NCBI RefSeq assembly: GCF_914767665.1
Contig: NC_059507.1
Coordinates: 11,470,001-11,534,000, forward strand
DNA: 64,000 bases
Origin: Harmonia axyridis
Lineage: Eukaryota > Arthropoda > Insecta > Coleoptera > Coccinellidae
Direction: 5' to 3'
How positions within the stretch are numbered: position 1 is the first letter of the stretch; every line of letters begins with the position of its first letter. Position numbers and translations under genes: made by a program. The notes under the pieces are model-generated. The model saw nothing but the letters and a program-made list of their open reading frames with translations, did no database searches and was not told where the DNA came from. Shown here in pieces: positions 11,670 through 22,989 of this stretch.

Positions 11670-12077
11670 CTAATTCTGTGGTTATTCCGTTCATTCTTCC
11701 ACATCTTGTAGAATAAAATCGTGCGAGAATATATCAGAAACGTACAGTTTTCATGGTTATATTTTATTATTCTATGTTGGTACTCCGAACTTTCCGCCAA
11801 GGCTTCATCTGTCAATTCATCAATTTGCCTTAAAGAAATCAGTTCTGCCAACCAACATATTTCAATGCAAAAATCACTAAAATATATTTATGGAAATATT
11901 TCGATAATTTCAATGAAAATGCAATGAATTAGAGAAAATAATGTATAATACTCGTACAGAAGGCTCATTCTACCACTCGTTCATTCCAAAACTCGCCACT
12001 TCGTGGCTCGTTTTTGAATTTTGAACTCGTGGAAGAATATCAATGCCTTCTGCACTTGTATTATAAATAACTATTCT
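11670..12077. repeat. 408-bp repeat, copy 2
   Basis: Directly abuts copy 1 head to tail with one TTCT between them. The palindromic half is 11926-12077. The minus-strand frame (QIDELTDEALAESSEYQH) stays open despite substitutions. Confidence 0.85.
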
Positions 12078-12404
12078 TAAAACGACCTAACGAATCATCC
12101 TTTGAAGCGTATCGACGATATCTGTAGTTATTTCGTTCGATGAAGAATTCCAGCACAATTTCCTGCAGCATTCCACCAGCACAACTCGAGAGTTCCAATC
12201 GCAGAAATTCGTAATAATCCATCGTTCTTATTACCAGTACAGAGGGATAAGATCGTTGTCTATCCAAAGCGCAAAACATCGGACAAAAGAAAAGGAGCGA
12301 GATGGGCGGAATTCGCGTACGAGACATTCCAAGGAAGAATATTCGGGATATTTCGCCGTGTAGTTCGGAATTATTAGCAATGAAACTCTTAGCTACAGGT
12401 TCGT
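12078..12404. repeat. Segment S, first copy of a duplicated unique sequence
   Basis: About 325 bases repeated at 13209-13530 with few differences. The plus strand of the second copy reads IVVYPTRKTSDKRKGARW and FAYETFQGRIFGIFRRVVRN. The first copy has the same words, but a one-base difference near 12178 breaks the frame upstream. CpG content is above background. Function unknown. Confidence 0.75.
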
Positions 12405-13149
12405 AACGATCGCCTGTAAATGTTTCAATCGGTTTTAACAACTCATAATACACTACGCTGAGCTGGTCCCACTAAATACTGAGCATGACCTTTGAACCGT
12501 GAATATTCGGTTTGGCCGTCGTCGTGGAAGCATGTCCAGGATATACTCATGATTTTCTGTGGTTATCGTAATGAACCCATTTTTCTTTTCCAGTCACAAT
12601 GCGATGCAGAAATTTTTCCGTCTTTACCTTGCATTCAGTTGTTCACAAGCAAACAACCGCCGTTCAACATTCCAGGCATTTTGAATTCGCTTGTTGCGTC
12701 ACTCCCAATGATCCTGTCATTTCTTGTTGCGTTTGACACGAGTTTTGATCAAGTGATGCCTCCAATTATGCAACCTCGAAAACCTTCTCTCTTCCACCGC
12801 CATGCTGGTCTTCGACGTCAAAATCACCCTTCTTGGAGCTTTGGAACCACTCTCGGCACGTTCTTCCACTAACTGCGGCCCACAATAAGTATTTAAGAGC
12901 ATTCGATGATCCTCAGCCGCAGAGTCCTTCATATGCAGAAAATTAAAACTTCCCGCAAACGACGACAACTTGGCTCGTAAGCTGACATATTTACTCGAGA
13001 ATAACTTTATGATGCAGACAGAAATCGACTAATATTTCGATGGCGTTATTTTTACAATTACCTAATCTTATTGTATGACATCTACGATCTCCTTATTGCG
13101 ACTATTACTTATCGCTACAGCTATCTGTTGCAAAGCAATGTTGTTCACC
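12405..13149 (-). mobile_element. Mariner copy 3, truncated and decayed
   Basis: It has the same 5' end and flank as copy 2. It begins abruptly at AACGATCGCC, the codons for GDRY, fused to segment S. Recognisable minus-strand words are YYELLKPIET, RRVILTSKTSMAVEE (frameshifted) and DSAAEDHRMLLNTY. It lacks the third catalytic site and is a by-product of the tandem duplication rather than an independent insertion (inference from the shared flank). Confidence 0.85.
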
Positions 13150-13208
13150 TAATAATTTATACGTTTCTCAAGACGCAATTCCGGACATAGTTCCATGAAA
13201 ACTTTTCT
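13150..13208. repeat. Flank F, second copy
   Basis: Matches 11202-11261. Here F runs directly into segment S, showing the arrangement before the two 408-bp units were inserted. Confidence 0.8.
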
Positions 13209-13530
13209 CAAAACGATCTAACGAATAACCCTCTGAAGCATATTGACGATATCTGTAGTTATTTCGTTCAATGAAGAATTCCAGCACAATTTCCTGCAGC
13301 ATTCCACCGGCCAACTCGAGAGTTCCAATCGCAGAAATTCGTAATAATCCATCGTTCTTATTACCAGTACAGAGGGATAAGATCGTTGTCTATCCGACGC
13401 GCAAAACATCGGACAAAAGAAAAGGAGCGAGATGGTCGGAATTCGCGTACGAGACATTCCAAGGAAGAATATTCGGGATATTTCGCCGTGTAGTTCGGAA
13501 TTATTAGCAATAAAACTCTTAGCTCCGGGT
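13209..13530. repeat. Segment S, second copy
   Basis: Pairs with 12078-12404. A 78-codon plus-strand frame (13271-13507) is open here, but coding is unproven. Confidence 0.75.
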
Positions 13531-13942
13531 TCGTAGCCAGCACTCCCGGCAATTACAAGGGTGCAACGACACAGTTCGGCTTTTAGACGCTCGTTATTCT
13601 TGGGAGAAAATGATTCGCCGCAAATAGGTCGCTTTTTACAATTCAGACTTCCCTTTTCCCGGTATTGTGGAACGGTGTCTGTCTGGTTTTGATATGGAAT
13701 TATTGTTCCGCACCTGCCAGATGTACGTCGTTTTTTTCCGAATTATGCCCGAGAGATGTTTTACGATAATGAATGAGCGGGAGATATTCGGATAAAATGA
13801 ATAGAGAATGGAATAGATGACTAAGCTTATAAGAAGAAATGAGTCTTCATTGTCCAACTGAACAAAACTCCTAATTACAGGCAAACACAATTTCAAAATC
13901 AATAAACAATATTGCAGCTTTGGAGACCATATATTAGGTGTA
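13531..13942. other. CpG-containing unique stretch, no gene recognised
   Basis: Continues past the duplicated segment with sequence not seen elsewhere in the window. An 88-codon minus-strand frame at 13636-13902 has no recognisable domain. Confidence 0.4.
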
Positions 13943-14821
13943 TAGGGTGTTTTTTTTCGAGGTATATAACTTTAAGTTGGCATTACTGTCCAAGATGGCA
14001 ACCGATTCAACACCTGTCAAGTGATTTATTCTCAATTTGGTTTGGCAATTCATTGTGAATAGACTCACGCCTGAACAACGCTTGCATATAGTGCAATTTT
14101 ATTTCGCAAATAATGGTTCTGTGCGGAATACGTATCGCGATTTTCAAAAGCGAATTTTGTTTAGCGATAAAGCGCACTGCTGGTTGAATGGCTACGTCAA
14201 CAAACAAAACTGCCGCATTTCGAGTGAAGCTAATCCTCAAGTGTATGTCGAAACACCGTTTAATCCAGAAAAACTGACTGTTTCGTGCGCTTTATGGCCT
14301 AGTGGAATCATTGGTCCGTACTTCTTCAAAAACGATGATGGCCAGAATGATCGGTATAGAGCCATGATTACTGTGGTTCCAACAAGACGGCGCAACATGT
14401 CACACAGGTCGTGCCACAATCTATTCATTAAAAGACACGTTTGGTGACCGCCTAATTTCACGTTTTGGACCTGTGAATTGGCCTCCAAGATCTTGTGATT
14501 TGACACCGCTAGACTACTTTCTGTGGGGCTATGTGAATTCATTGGTCTATGCCGATAAGTCACAAACCCTTGACCATTTGGAAGACAACATTCGCCGTGT
14601 TATTGCCGATATACGGCCAGAAATGTTGGAAAAAGTCATCGAAAATTGGACGTCCAGATTGGACTACATCCGAGCCAGCCGTGGCGGTCATATGCCCGAA
14701 ATCATATTTAGAATATAATGCCACAAGATTATCCTGCGGATAAATAAAATTCATGTCAATCGAATAATCCATCGTTGTTTTATTGCAATTTAAAGTTCTA
14801 TAGCTCTAAAAAAACACTCTT
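13943..14821 (+). mobile_element. DD41D (rosa-type) element copy 2, internally deleted
   Basis: The left end AGGGTGTTTTTTTTCGAGG and right end (inverted AGAGTGTTTTTTTAGAGC) match the other copies. The transposase start codon is GTG instead of ATG, followed by NRLTPEQRLHIVQFYF. It then jumps by deletion to FQKRILFSDKAH, which holds the first aspartate. After a frameshift and small deletion the second (FQQDGATCHT) and third (DLTPLDYFLWGY) sites follow, 41 residues apart, and the frame is open to the stop at 14718. All three catalytic residues survive, but the DNA-binding half does not. Confidence 0.9.
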
Positions 14822-14828
14822 TACAATA

Positions 14829-15384
14829 CATCGTAGATGTCATACAATAAGCTTAGCTCATGCTCAGTATTTGGGGGGACCAGCTCGGCGTAGTGTATTA
14901 TGGGTTGTAAAATGGATTGAAACAATCACAGGCGATGGTTATCGAACGCAAGTCATGCGTTTGAGCCGAGCATTGAAAGACAAACGGCCGCAATACAACG
15001 AGAGACATGATAAAGTAATTTTACAGCATGACAATACTCCACCTCATGTTGCGGAAGTGATCAATACATAATTGGAAACGTTGAAATGGGAAGTTCTACC
15101 CCACCTGCCGTATTTTCCAGACGTTGCTTCCTCGGACTATCACTTGTTTCGACCAATGGCTGACAAACACTTCCGGTCTTATGGAGAAATAAAAAATTGG
15201 ATCGATTCGTGGATCGCTTCGAAAGATGACCAGTTTTTTCAACGCGGAATTCGTACGCTGCTTGGAAGATGGGAGAAAATTGTGGCCAGCGATGGACAAT
15301 ACTTTGAATCATAAATGTTTAACCAGTTCTTCACAATTAAGCCTCGAATTTCGGAATAAAACGTCGGAAGCGAAATTGTTCGCC
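14829..15384 (+). mobile_element. Mariner copy 4, internally deleted
   Basis: A short piece of mariner 5' leader (TCGTAGATGTCATACAATAA) jumps near 14860 straight to the codons before WWDQLGVVYYE, deleting the first 60 percent of the gene. From there the frame runs through RTQVMRLSRALKDKRPQYNE, LQHDNTPPH and SSDYHLFRPM to QYFES and TAA at 15314, with one TAA near 15069. The 3' end lies at about 15384. It touches the end of the DD41D element on its left. Confidence 0.85.
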
Positions 15385-16612
15385 TATTTTTATTCATGGA
15401 ATTCTGAACAAACGATGGAAATACAATTTTGTGTCAATACAGTCACACACGATAAGAAGATAAGTTAAAGGGTGTTGGATAATTAGTTATGTCTAAGTTT
15501 GTAGGGTAGTATCGATATGGGAAACATTCAAAACGGGAGAAAAGAAAATTTGGAAACTATGGAAAAAACCCAAGACTTCTTTTAAGGGTACGCCCATTGG
15601 CGACAGAAAAAAGTTTTCTTTAAGCCAAATGATCTTAGAATCAATCAGTTAGTACCTGGAGTTTTGAGAAAAACTCATCAATTTCGGGTACGGAAAACAA
15701 GTACACTTCTCGTTTGTTTGCCTTTCTTGCTTGAATTTCTTTGCTCAGTATCTCATTCAGTAATAAAATAATTCCAAAAAAAAATAACCCCAGAAACCTT
15801 AAGTACACCAGAAGTTAATTATGAAGCATCGTTCAAATTTCAGTCATTCTTCATTAGTTCTTGTATAAATACGAGAGGACGCGCAGCGTTGCTAAAATGA
15901 ACGTTGTTCAGTTTTATACGAAAACTTGTCTGGAAGTCAATATTTATCTCGGAACAATCTTCAACCCCACCTACCTACCTTCCAGAATGTTCTTCAAGCA
16001 TTATAATATCGAAGACCACTAGATTCAATATTAATATTCGGCAGAACCTTCATCAATGGGCGCATAACCTGGAATGTCGTTAATGGAAACTTTCCTGATG
16101 TAATAACTTTTCTATAAACGTTCACTTCGTGGGCCCCCTTCTATGTCTTCCTCAGGATTAAATTTCTATCGTTTCTAAAAATTTAATGGAATGCTGTCGA
16201 GGAAAAGAGAGCTCGGAATGAATGCGAAGCCAATATCAATTTATTTGATAAGTTGATGTAAATCGATAGGCCCTACGGTGAAATATGAACTGGGTGCAGG
16301 GAAATTTATGTTAGGGGAATTTCGAGGTTCAATTTTGTTTCGGTTTCTCTTATTGTTTGTGAGAATTCTTTGAATTCGTAAGAAATCTACGAATTCGTTT
16401 CTGGAGTTGTAAAGGGAATATTGTGGTAGGTAGGGTAGAACCGAATTTGCTCATAGGTATAAAAAAAGGCTTTATAACATTGATTCCGCCATTTTTTCCG
16501 AAATTCGAGACTTCATTGTATAAAACTGGTTACACATTTATGATTCAAAGTAAATATAAAGTGTCTATAGCTGGCTACTACTTTCCTCCATCCATGGCGG
16601 AAGGAGTATGAT
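15385..16612. other. Intergenic stretch, nothing recognised
   Basis: AT-rich, without a credible frame or repeat. A 62-codon frame at 16423 is unsupported. Confidence 0.45.
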
Positions 16613-17584
16613 CCCCATTTCAACGTTTCTAGGTATGTCTTGACCACTTTCGCAACATCGAGTCGAGCATTGTCATGCTGTGAAATCACTTTATCATGTC
16701 TCTTGTTGTATTATGGCCGTTTGTCTTCCAATGCTCGGCTCAAACGCATTAATTTCTTCATTCTATTACGATCGCTCATGATCGTTTCAGTAGGTTTCAA
16801 CTACTCATAAAACAAGATGCTGAGCTGGTTCCTTCAAATACTGATCATGACCTTGGAAACGTTTCGGTTTGGCCCGTCGACGTAGGAGCATAGCTGGGAT
16901 ATTCCGATGATTTTCTGCGCTTGGGATCATCGTAATGAACCCTTTTTGCGTCTTCAGTCACAATACGATGCAAAAATCCCTTTCGTCTCTGCCTTAAAAC
17001 AGTTGTTCACAAGGAAACAAACGCCATTCAACATCTTTCGGCTTCAACTCGTACGGCACCCAATTTTCCTGTGTCTGAATCATTTCCATGACTTTCAGGC
17101 GTTTTAAAATGGTTTGTTGCTCACTCTCAAATATCCTGCCAATTCTTGTTGCGTTTGACACGAGTCTCGATCAAGTAATGTCTCCAATTCTGCATCTTCA
17201 AAAACCTTCTCTCTCCACCGCCTTGCTGATCTTCGACGTCAAAATCACCATTCTTTAAGCGTTGAAACGTTGAAGCGGCAAGTTTTTTCTCTAACAGCGC
17301 CTCGCCATAGGTATTTGAGAGCATTTGATGAGCCTCAGCCACAGATTTTTTCAAATTAAAGTAGAAAATTAAAACCTTCCGAAATTCACCAGAACTTGGG
17401 TAGTAAGCTGATATGTTTCATAGAGAATAACTTGATGATGCAGACACAAATCGACTAATATTTCGATGGCGTTATGTTTACAAATACCTAAGCTTAATGT
17501 ATGACATCTACGATCTATTTATTTCGACTACCTCTCACCACTACTGCCATCTATTGCAAAATGGGGGAAGCAAAGTTGTACACC
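16613..17584 (-). mobile_element. Mariner copy 5, 3' truncated
   Basis: The 5' end (inverted GGTGTACAACTTTGC) lies at 17584 next to TA. The minus strand reads KKSVAEAHQMLSNTYGEAL, RLKNGDFDVEDQQGGG and then many shifts. The 3' part stops at 16613, around the codons for LKWE. It lacks the third catalytic aspartate. No functional product is possible. Confidence 0.85.
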
Positions 17585-18295
17585 TATTATATTAACTTTC
17601 AATGATAAGGGTACTCATTAATTCTGCCCTATTTATTATCTCAAATAGGGGGGTTCAGTAGAAAAGCTTGTAGTTAGACTTCGCCTTGCAGTTTTTCTGT
17701 GAGATATTAATTTTCATTTTGAAATGAATGCCAAGATATATTCATGTTTTCTTTCCAATGAAAACATTCAATAACAATGAAGATAGCCACAAGAGTTTAT
17801 TAAATTAGTGTGATGTCTTTCGAAATCTTTCTAGCTAATTGAACACGAACATCTTATGAACTGACGAAACGTTCGTTGAATATTTCCACGATTTAATCCA
17901 TTTCTTCAATTACCGCATAGGCCCAGTACCAGGCTGTGCCCCCGCCATCAGGCATCGTCTGTCATTTGTCTTCCCGGAACTTTTCACCTGGAATACACCG
18001 GAGCAATTTACCAATTAGGAAATTCTGTATCTACTCATTTTTCAATTAGCCTCGGAAAACTTGGCGTGTCAGTGTTATTATCGTGATTGGGAAATAGTTT
18101 TCCCCTATAATGTTATACATGACATCGTTTGTGGTTCGAACTTTGTTCGGTAATGCCTGACAGGTTATTGATAGTCTTTCGTGAATCTGATCGATTGGAG
18201 CAGGGAAATGTCTGAACGTCAATGAAAACGCATATTTCGTTTAAATTCATTATATTGACTTCAAATTACGCCCATCACGCCAACAAATCAAAGTA
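17585..18295. other. Intergenic stretch, nothing recognised
   Basis: No frame of interest. The tract around 17930-18000 is slightly richer in GC but shows no motif I can name. Confidence 0.4.
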
Positions 18296-19612
18296 TAAAC
18301 TGCTTCACATGAGTTAGGGATATCGACTTAAATTGCAAAAAAATATAGTTTGAATGAGATTTTTGTGATGAAAATTCATATAAATATGATTTTAAGTTGC
18401 AGGATATAAAATTAATTTTAGCCTGTAGGTCTGCAGCGTATAGGTAAAGGGTGATTAAGAAAAATCGAGTAAAATAACGAAATTTTATTCTCAGAGAATT
18501 CAAGCATTTTAAGACTATCGATACAATGTATGGCCTCCACAGGCATCAATAACACCTTGACATCTTCTTTGCATACTACACACGAGGTTGTTGAACATTT
18601 CTTGAGGAATTTGGTTCAATAAACGAGACAGAAGCTCTCTCAGATCATTTAAAGATTCTGGGGTAAGTTGACGATTATCTAATCTTCTTTGGAGCATATC
18701 TCATGCACGTTCTATGCAATTCAAATCTGGTGAGGGCGGAGGTATTGGTAAATGTGGAATACCAAGATCCTCGCGCGCATTCTCAACTATGGCTGCACGG
18801 TGCGGTCTAGCGGTATCGTCTAGAAATTGAAAAGTTTTACCAATAGCAGCGTGAAAATTTGGCACAACATTGTCAATGACATGCTCCCTATAGTGTAAAG
18901 CGGTCATATTCCCAGGACAAATGTGTAGATCTGTGCGCCCGTTGAAACATATCCCGGCCCATACCATAACACTCGGAATGGATGAACTTCTTGGACATAG
19001 CGACGATTACGGGGTATGTATGCGTGGGATTGCCCATACCCTTATTCTTTAAAAATCTGAAAATCGTCCATATCTGGATTCATCAGTGAAAAGGACACTA
19101 CGCCAATGATCGTTTCAACTGATATGCCCATTCCAGTCTTTGACGCTTATGGTCACGTGATAATGGTACTCCTCTTAATGGACTTCTAGATTCACCTCTC
19201 TCAAACGTCGTCTGATGGTTTCGATGAAAACTTGGACCCCATCCGCATTTTGGAGAGTATTCCGTAGCATTCTACACGGAGATGTAGGGTTTCTTCTCGC
19301 CGAAACGGTGATGAAACGATCCTGAGCCGAGATATCACACTATTAGCCTCAGCGTTTGTTAATTTACGTCTTGGCATTTTCAGAAAACTCGTTTCAAATC
19401 GAAGCCGTTGATAAACAGACTCCATTTCAAAATAAGAACATTCATGAAGCATATGCAAAGAACCAAACTTCAGAAAAAAGGCGACCAGATTGACGAAATG
19501 TCTCATTCTGATTCTGATATTGAGTTTTAAATAATTTTACAGTGATTTTCTCGAAGATTACGTACTTTTCAAAACGATTGAATACGATATCCCTAACTAT
19601 TGTGGAGCAGTA
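18296..19612 (-). mobile_element. Tc1-like DD34E element, full length, inactive
   Basis: The ends are inverted repeats of about 30 bp: AACTGCTTCACATGAGTTAG on the left and the inverted ACTGCTCCACAATAGTTAG on the right, both continuing GGATATCG and sitting beside TA. Length is about 1.3 kb, as usual for Tc1. One transposase pseudogene fills it on the minus strand. The tip ACTGCTCCACAA recurs at 26756 and 29514. Confidence 0.88.
18516..19377 (-). pseudogene. Tc1-type transposase pseudogene
   Basis: From the ATG at 19377 the reading is MPRRKLTNAEANSVISRLR, then in shifted frames PLRGVPLSRDHKRQRLEWAY-like words. LFTDESRYG holds the first aspartate, VMVWAGICFNGRTDLHI follows, FLDDTARPHRA holds the second, and PSPDLNCIERAW holds the glutamate. 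There are 34 residues between the second aspartate and that glutamate (DD34E). Several frameshifts and stops are present, although all three catalytic residues are still encoded. Confidence 0.87.
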
Positions 19613-21039
19613 TATTTGAACGTATTTTAACGATTATACAACTCATGTTTTCATGAACCAATAGAATCCGTAAATTCCCTATAGTTAAGGCGTATTGATA
19701 AGTGGATATACCATTGACGACGTGGTATAATCGTTTTGGTGTTTCGCCTCCTGCCATATTGGAATCACTTCCATATTAACATTCTTGGACATTCGACAAA
19801 AAAATAAGAATCAAGTGAAATGACATTGGATTATCAAAATGCAGGGCTTTGGTTAAAGTTATTGAAATTATTCGTTATATCTTCGTAACGAATACCAACT
19901 CGAGCATAGACAGTATATTTCGATTATACGAACCTCTTTAATCGACACTCAAGTTCGCTCTCGTGATGTTTCGCGAACTACGTCGAGTGAATCGGTGTAT
20001 AATCGAATATTGTCTATACTCTTGTGATATTATAACTGAAGATACTTACTGTACTGTGTACCCAAGGCTCTTTTAAGGGGTTTTAAAGTTATCTAAGAAA
20101 CAATCAGTATCGGTAGTTAAAGGTTTACTCAAGGAAACATAAATATAGATATAAGTTTTCAAAGCAGAGTAGTTTTGATAAGCAGGTTAAGAGAATAGGT
20201 TCAGATAATCAGTAACAAGAAAAAAAGGGATTCAATAATATAAAATTGATGGGTTATTAAAATCAGCCTGGCGGCCTCGTTTAGAAGACTTTTCATCTCA
20301 TATAGTGATATAAATCTTTAAGATATTCATACTATAGATATTGATTCCCTTACGCATCACACTCCATCATTTTCTTATTTTCGAAGGGTTTTCTTTCTTG
20401 ACTACCCTCCTCAATGCCTTTATAATAAAATCAGGTCCACGTTTGGTCTTCGTATAGTTCATCTCCATATATTACAGCCATTATTCCCGAACAATTGCTA
20501 ATATTCGCCGTCCCTTATCCTTTGGGAAACTCTAGAGTTTTCCGAATGAGCTATCTGACAAGACGAATTGTTGAAGGAGACGTGAACCGAAGTACGGCGG
20601 CAGAGTGAAATACTCCCAACTCACAATCCCTCTTCATTATAATCTGTTTAGACGTTAATATAATGGAAACAAATAACTTCGGAACAGCTATTTTTCATAC
20701 TCAGCGCGAATACCTTTTCCTAACATTACTTTAGAGTGAAAATCCCCTGCCTGTTCAACGGGTTATAAGTCTTTATTAAGTCTTGAACATCTGACCTCCC
20801 CCGTGATGAGATGCTTTCAGAAAACATCTGTTAAATCTCTGTGCTGTTGAATAATCTCTTAAAGTTGCCCTGTCCTGCATGGCGGATAATGAATTGTGGC
20901 TGAGAAGTTCTGTTTGTTGTTTGTTTGTTCTTTCGGTTTAATTTCCGTTGAGAATTGTGATACCAGTATATTTTGCTTTCTTTCAGCTTTATCCTCAAGT
21001 AACTTTATGAAGGAGGGAAAATTATTGATTAGTGTTATA
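19613..21039. other. Intergenic stretch with one palindromic element
   Basis: No gene recognised. Contains the imperfect palindrome listed at 19903-20027. Confidence 0.45.
19903..20027. repeat. Imperfect palindrome, MITE-like
   Basis: The left part CATAGACAGTATATTTCGAT pairs with the right TATAGACAATATTCGATTAT in inverted orientation. The centre GTTCGC...GCGAAC is also inverted. Small size and symmetry suggest a MITE, but no target duplication is evident. Confidence 0.5.
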
Positions 21040-21609
21040 ACGGGCGTTTTTTTAACTACATGAGTTTCGATGGATCTTGTCTATGGTTTGACAGTTGAGA
21101 ATGTCAAGCTATGGTGACATTTATGTTACGTAGGTTTGGCAATTCTTCTTGAATCGTGTGACGCCTGAACAACGCATCCAAGTTGTGGAACAAATCTGTT
21201 CGCGAAGTTTATAGAGCACTTCATCCATTTTGCATCCATCATATTGGGAATAGTGAGCAAGCAATTTGTGAAGTGATTGATCGTTTTCGATCAAACTTTA
21301 TTCTTCCTTACTCAAAACAATCAAGAAGACAAAGAAATATGCGTACCGAAAAGAATATTGCTGTTTTAGTGACTAGAAGACGCTGAACTGTCGATTCGTC
21401 GCCGTTTTCAACTGGCATTTGTCCTTCTTGGCTTACGCGTATCATTATATTGTATCATTGACGCCATTTGGTTCAAACAAGATTTGCCGTACAGCTCGCT
21501 TAACCATCAATTTATTGCAAAATCAATTTAGTGACTACTTTATTTCCAGAATTTATTCTGTTAACTGACCCAATCGTTCGTTAAACTCAACGCCGTTCGA
21601 TTACTTTGA
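21040..21609 (+). pseudogene. Second DD41D-related transposase, deleted fragment
   Basis: Begins GGGCGTTTTTTTAACTAC, resembling the DD41D family tip. The transposase words are LNRVTPEQRIQVVEQICSR, VREVYRALHPF, SEQAICEVIDRFR and MRTEKNIAVLV. After a deletion near 21390-21470, CRTARLTINLLQNQF and NSTPFDYF follow, the last being the third-aspartate block. The protein differs from the common DD41D family here, so it is a third lineage. It ends at a hAT fragment at 21612. Confidence 0.75.
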
Positions 21610-21611
21610 AT

Positions 21612-21686
21612 AGGACTATGTTGAGTCCCAAGCTACTTGAGCTTAAGCCAAGTAGCTTGAATGTCAAGCCAAGCCGTGAATCCCTA
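21612..21686 (-). mobile_element. hAT terminal fragment
   Basis: The inverted sequence starts TAGGGATTCACGGCTTGGCT, identical to the left end of the hAT element at 31434, and contains the same CAAGCTACTTG-type subterminal repeats. Only about 75 bp remain, and no 8-bp duplication is visible. Confidence 0.8.
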
Positions 21687-22989
21687 CGCCATGCGGTCAG
21701 TGTTATTAAAGAAAGTAGTGAAACGTTAGATGGTCTTGAGATTTCGGATGTATGTGCAGTTGAACTAACAATTTCAAGTTGATTGTTTGATGGATCGGCT
21801 TCGAAGAGCATAATAATGGCATCAGTTATCAGCCAACACGAAAAAAAGGATTTATTTTTTCTTTTTTAAGGTAATTTCTTATGAAACGCTCATTGAAAAA
21901 TATAGAAAAAATAACCATCCGAAACAAAAGAACAAAGCAGATAAAACAAAAACTCAGAGGATTTGACAGGGATACATTTTGAGCCAAAGGACTTATGATG
22001 GCAACTTTTTCTTAATACACAAACTGGATATTGGAGTCACGCATAAAGGGCTACAATTTCAAGTTGATAACATTACTACAACAATAGCGAAGTCCAGAAG
22101 GGGAGATATTGGAAAATAAATACCCAATATTTGCTTGGAAAGTTTTGTGTTGATAGCGTCATCAGAACTATAAAAAATTGAAGCATAATATTCATAATTA
22201 TTCCAGTCATAACAGATCGGACCCTGTGAAAATTTCTGTTTAGATGTATAATATTAATTCCAATGCTGATGTGAAAGTTCAAGTCTAATGCATTTCCACA
22301 ATTATCTATCGAAAATCAAGCAGGAGATAAGGAAAATAATCTAATATTTCCGAGGTAAAATAAATGCTGAACATAGGCCTCTCCAAGACATTTCCATCCT
22401 TCTCTGTCTCTTAGACTAATTTCCAGTATCGATCGTTCTTTGGCCGAGCCAAGTTACGAGGAGAGTCCTCTTCCAGGGTTTTGGTATTTTGTCCCGAACT
22501 GTAAGCAGACAGAGCCACTAAAGTCCATTGTTCGTTGCGTTTTCTGTAGTATTTTTGCCGATGCTTTGGTCAGGCTAGACAAACCAACCAATAATAATGA
22601 TTTAATAATATTATATGTTTATATTTCCTATGCCTACTATCCTAGACCTCTGTGAGATCTTTTAGCTCAGTTAGAAGAACCATTCGTTCTATCAACAGTC
22701 TTTTGGTCTTCAAGGTCGCTATTGGCTGGCACATGAATGAACGACCGCTGAAAAGCTACAGACGCCAAGTCAGTGCTTCTATCCAAAGAACTCCCGAAAC
22801 TACGGCAAAAAAAAGCGACAGATCGCCATCAGTGTCCCTTCTCCTTCCAAAACCAAAAACAGATAAACCGAAATATAGCCGGCCACTCAACTCGAACCAT
22901 ATCCACTCTTCCCCATCCACCGCAACGGTATTCACATTCAAATAAGACCGTATATATATGTTTGCGCCTCGCCGGTGTTGAATATTGCA
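21687..22989. other. Intergenic stretch, nothing recognised
   Basis: Several frames of 70-100 codons overlap on both strands, none with a known domain or splice context. Part may be 5' flank of the CpG-rich tract that follows. Confidence 0.4.

Noticed and set aside
11262..12077. 408-bp units as Helitrons
   Set aside because: The ends do not show 5'-TC and 3'-CTRR with insertion between A and T, and the palindrome is far longer than a Helitron terminal hairpin.
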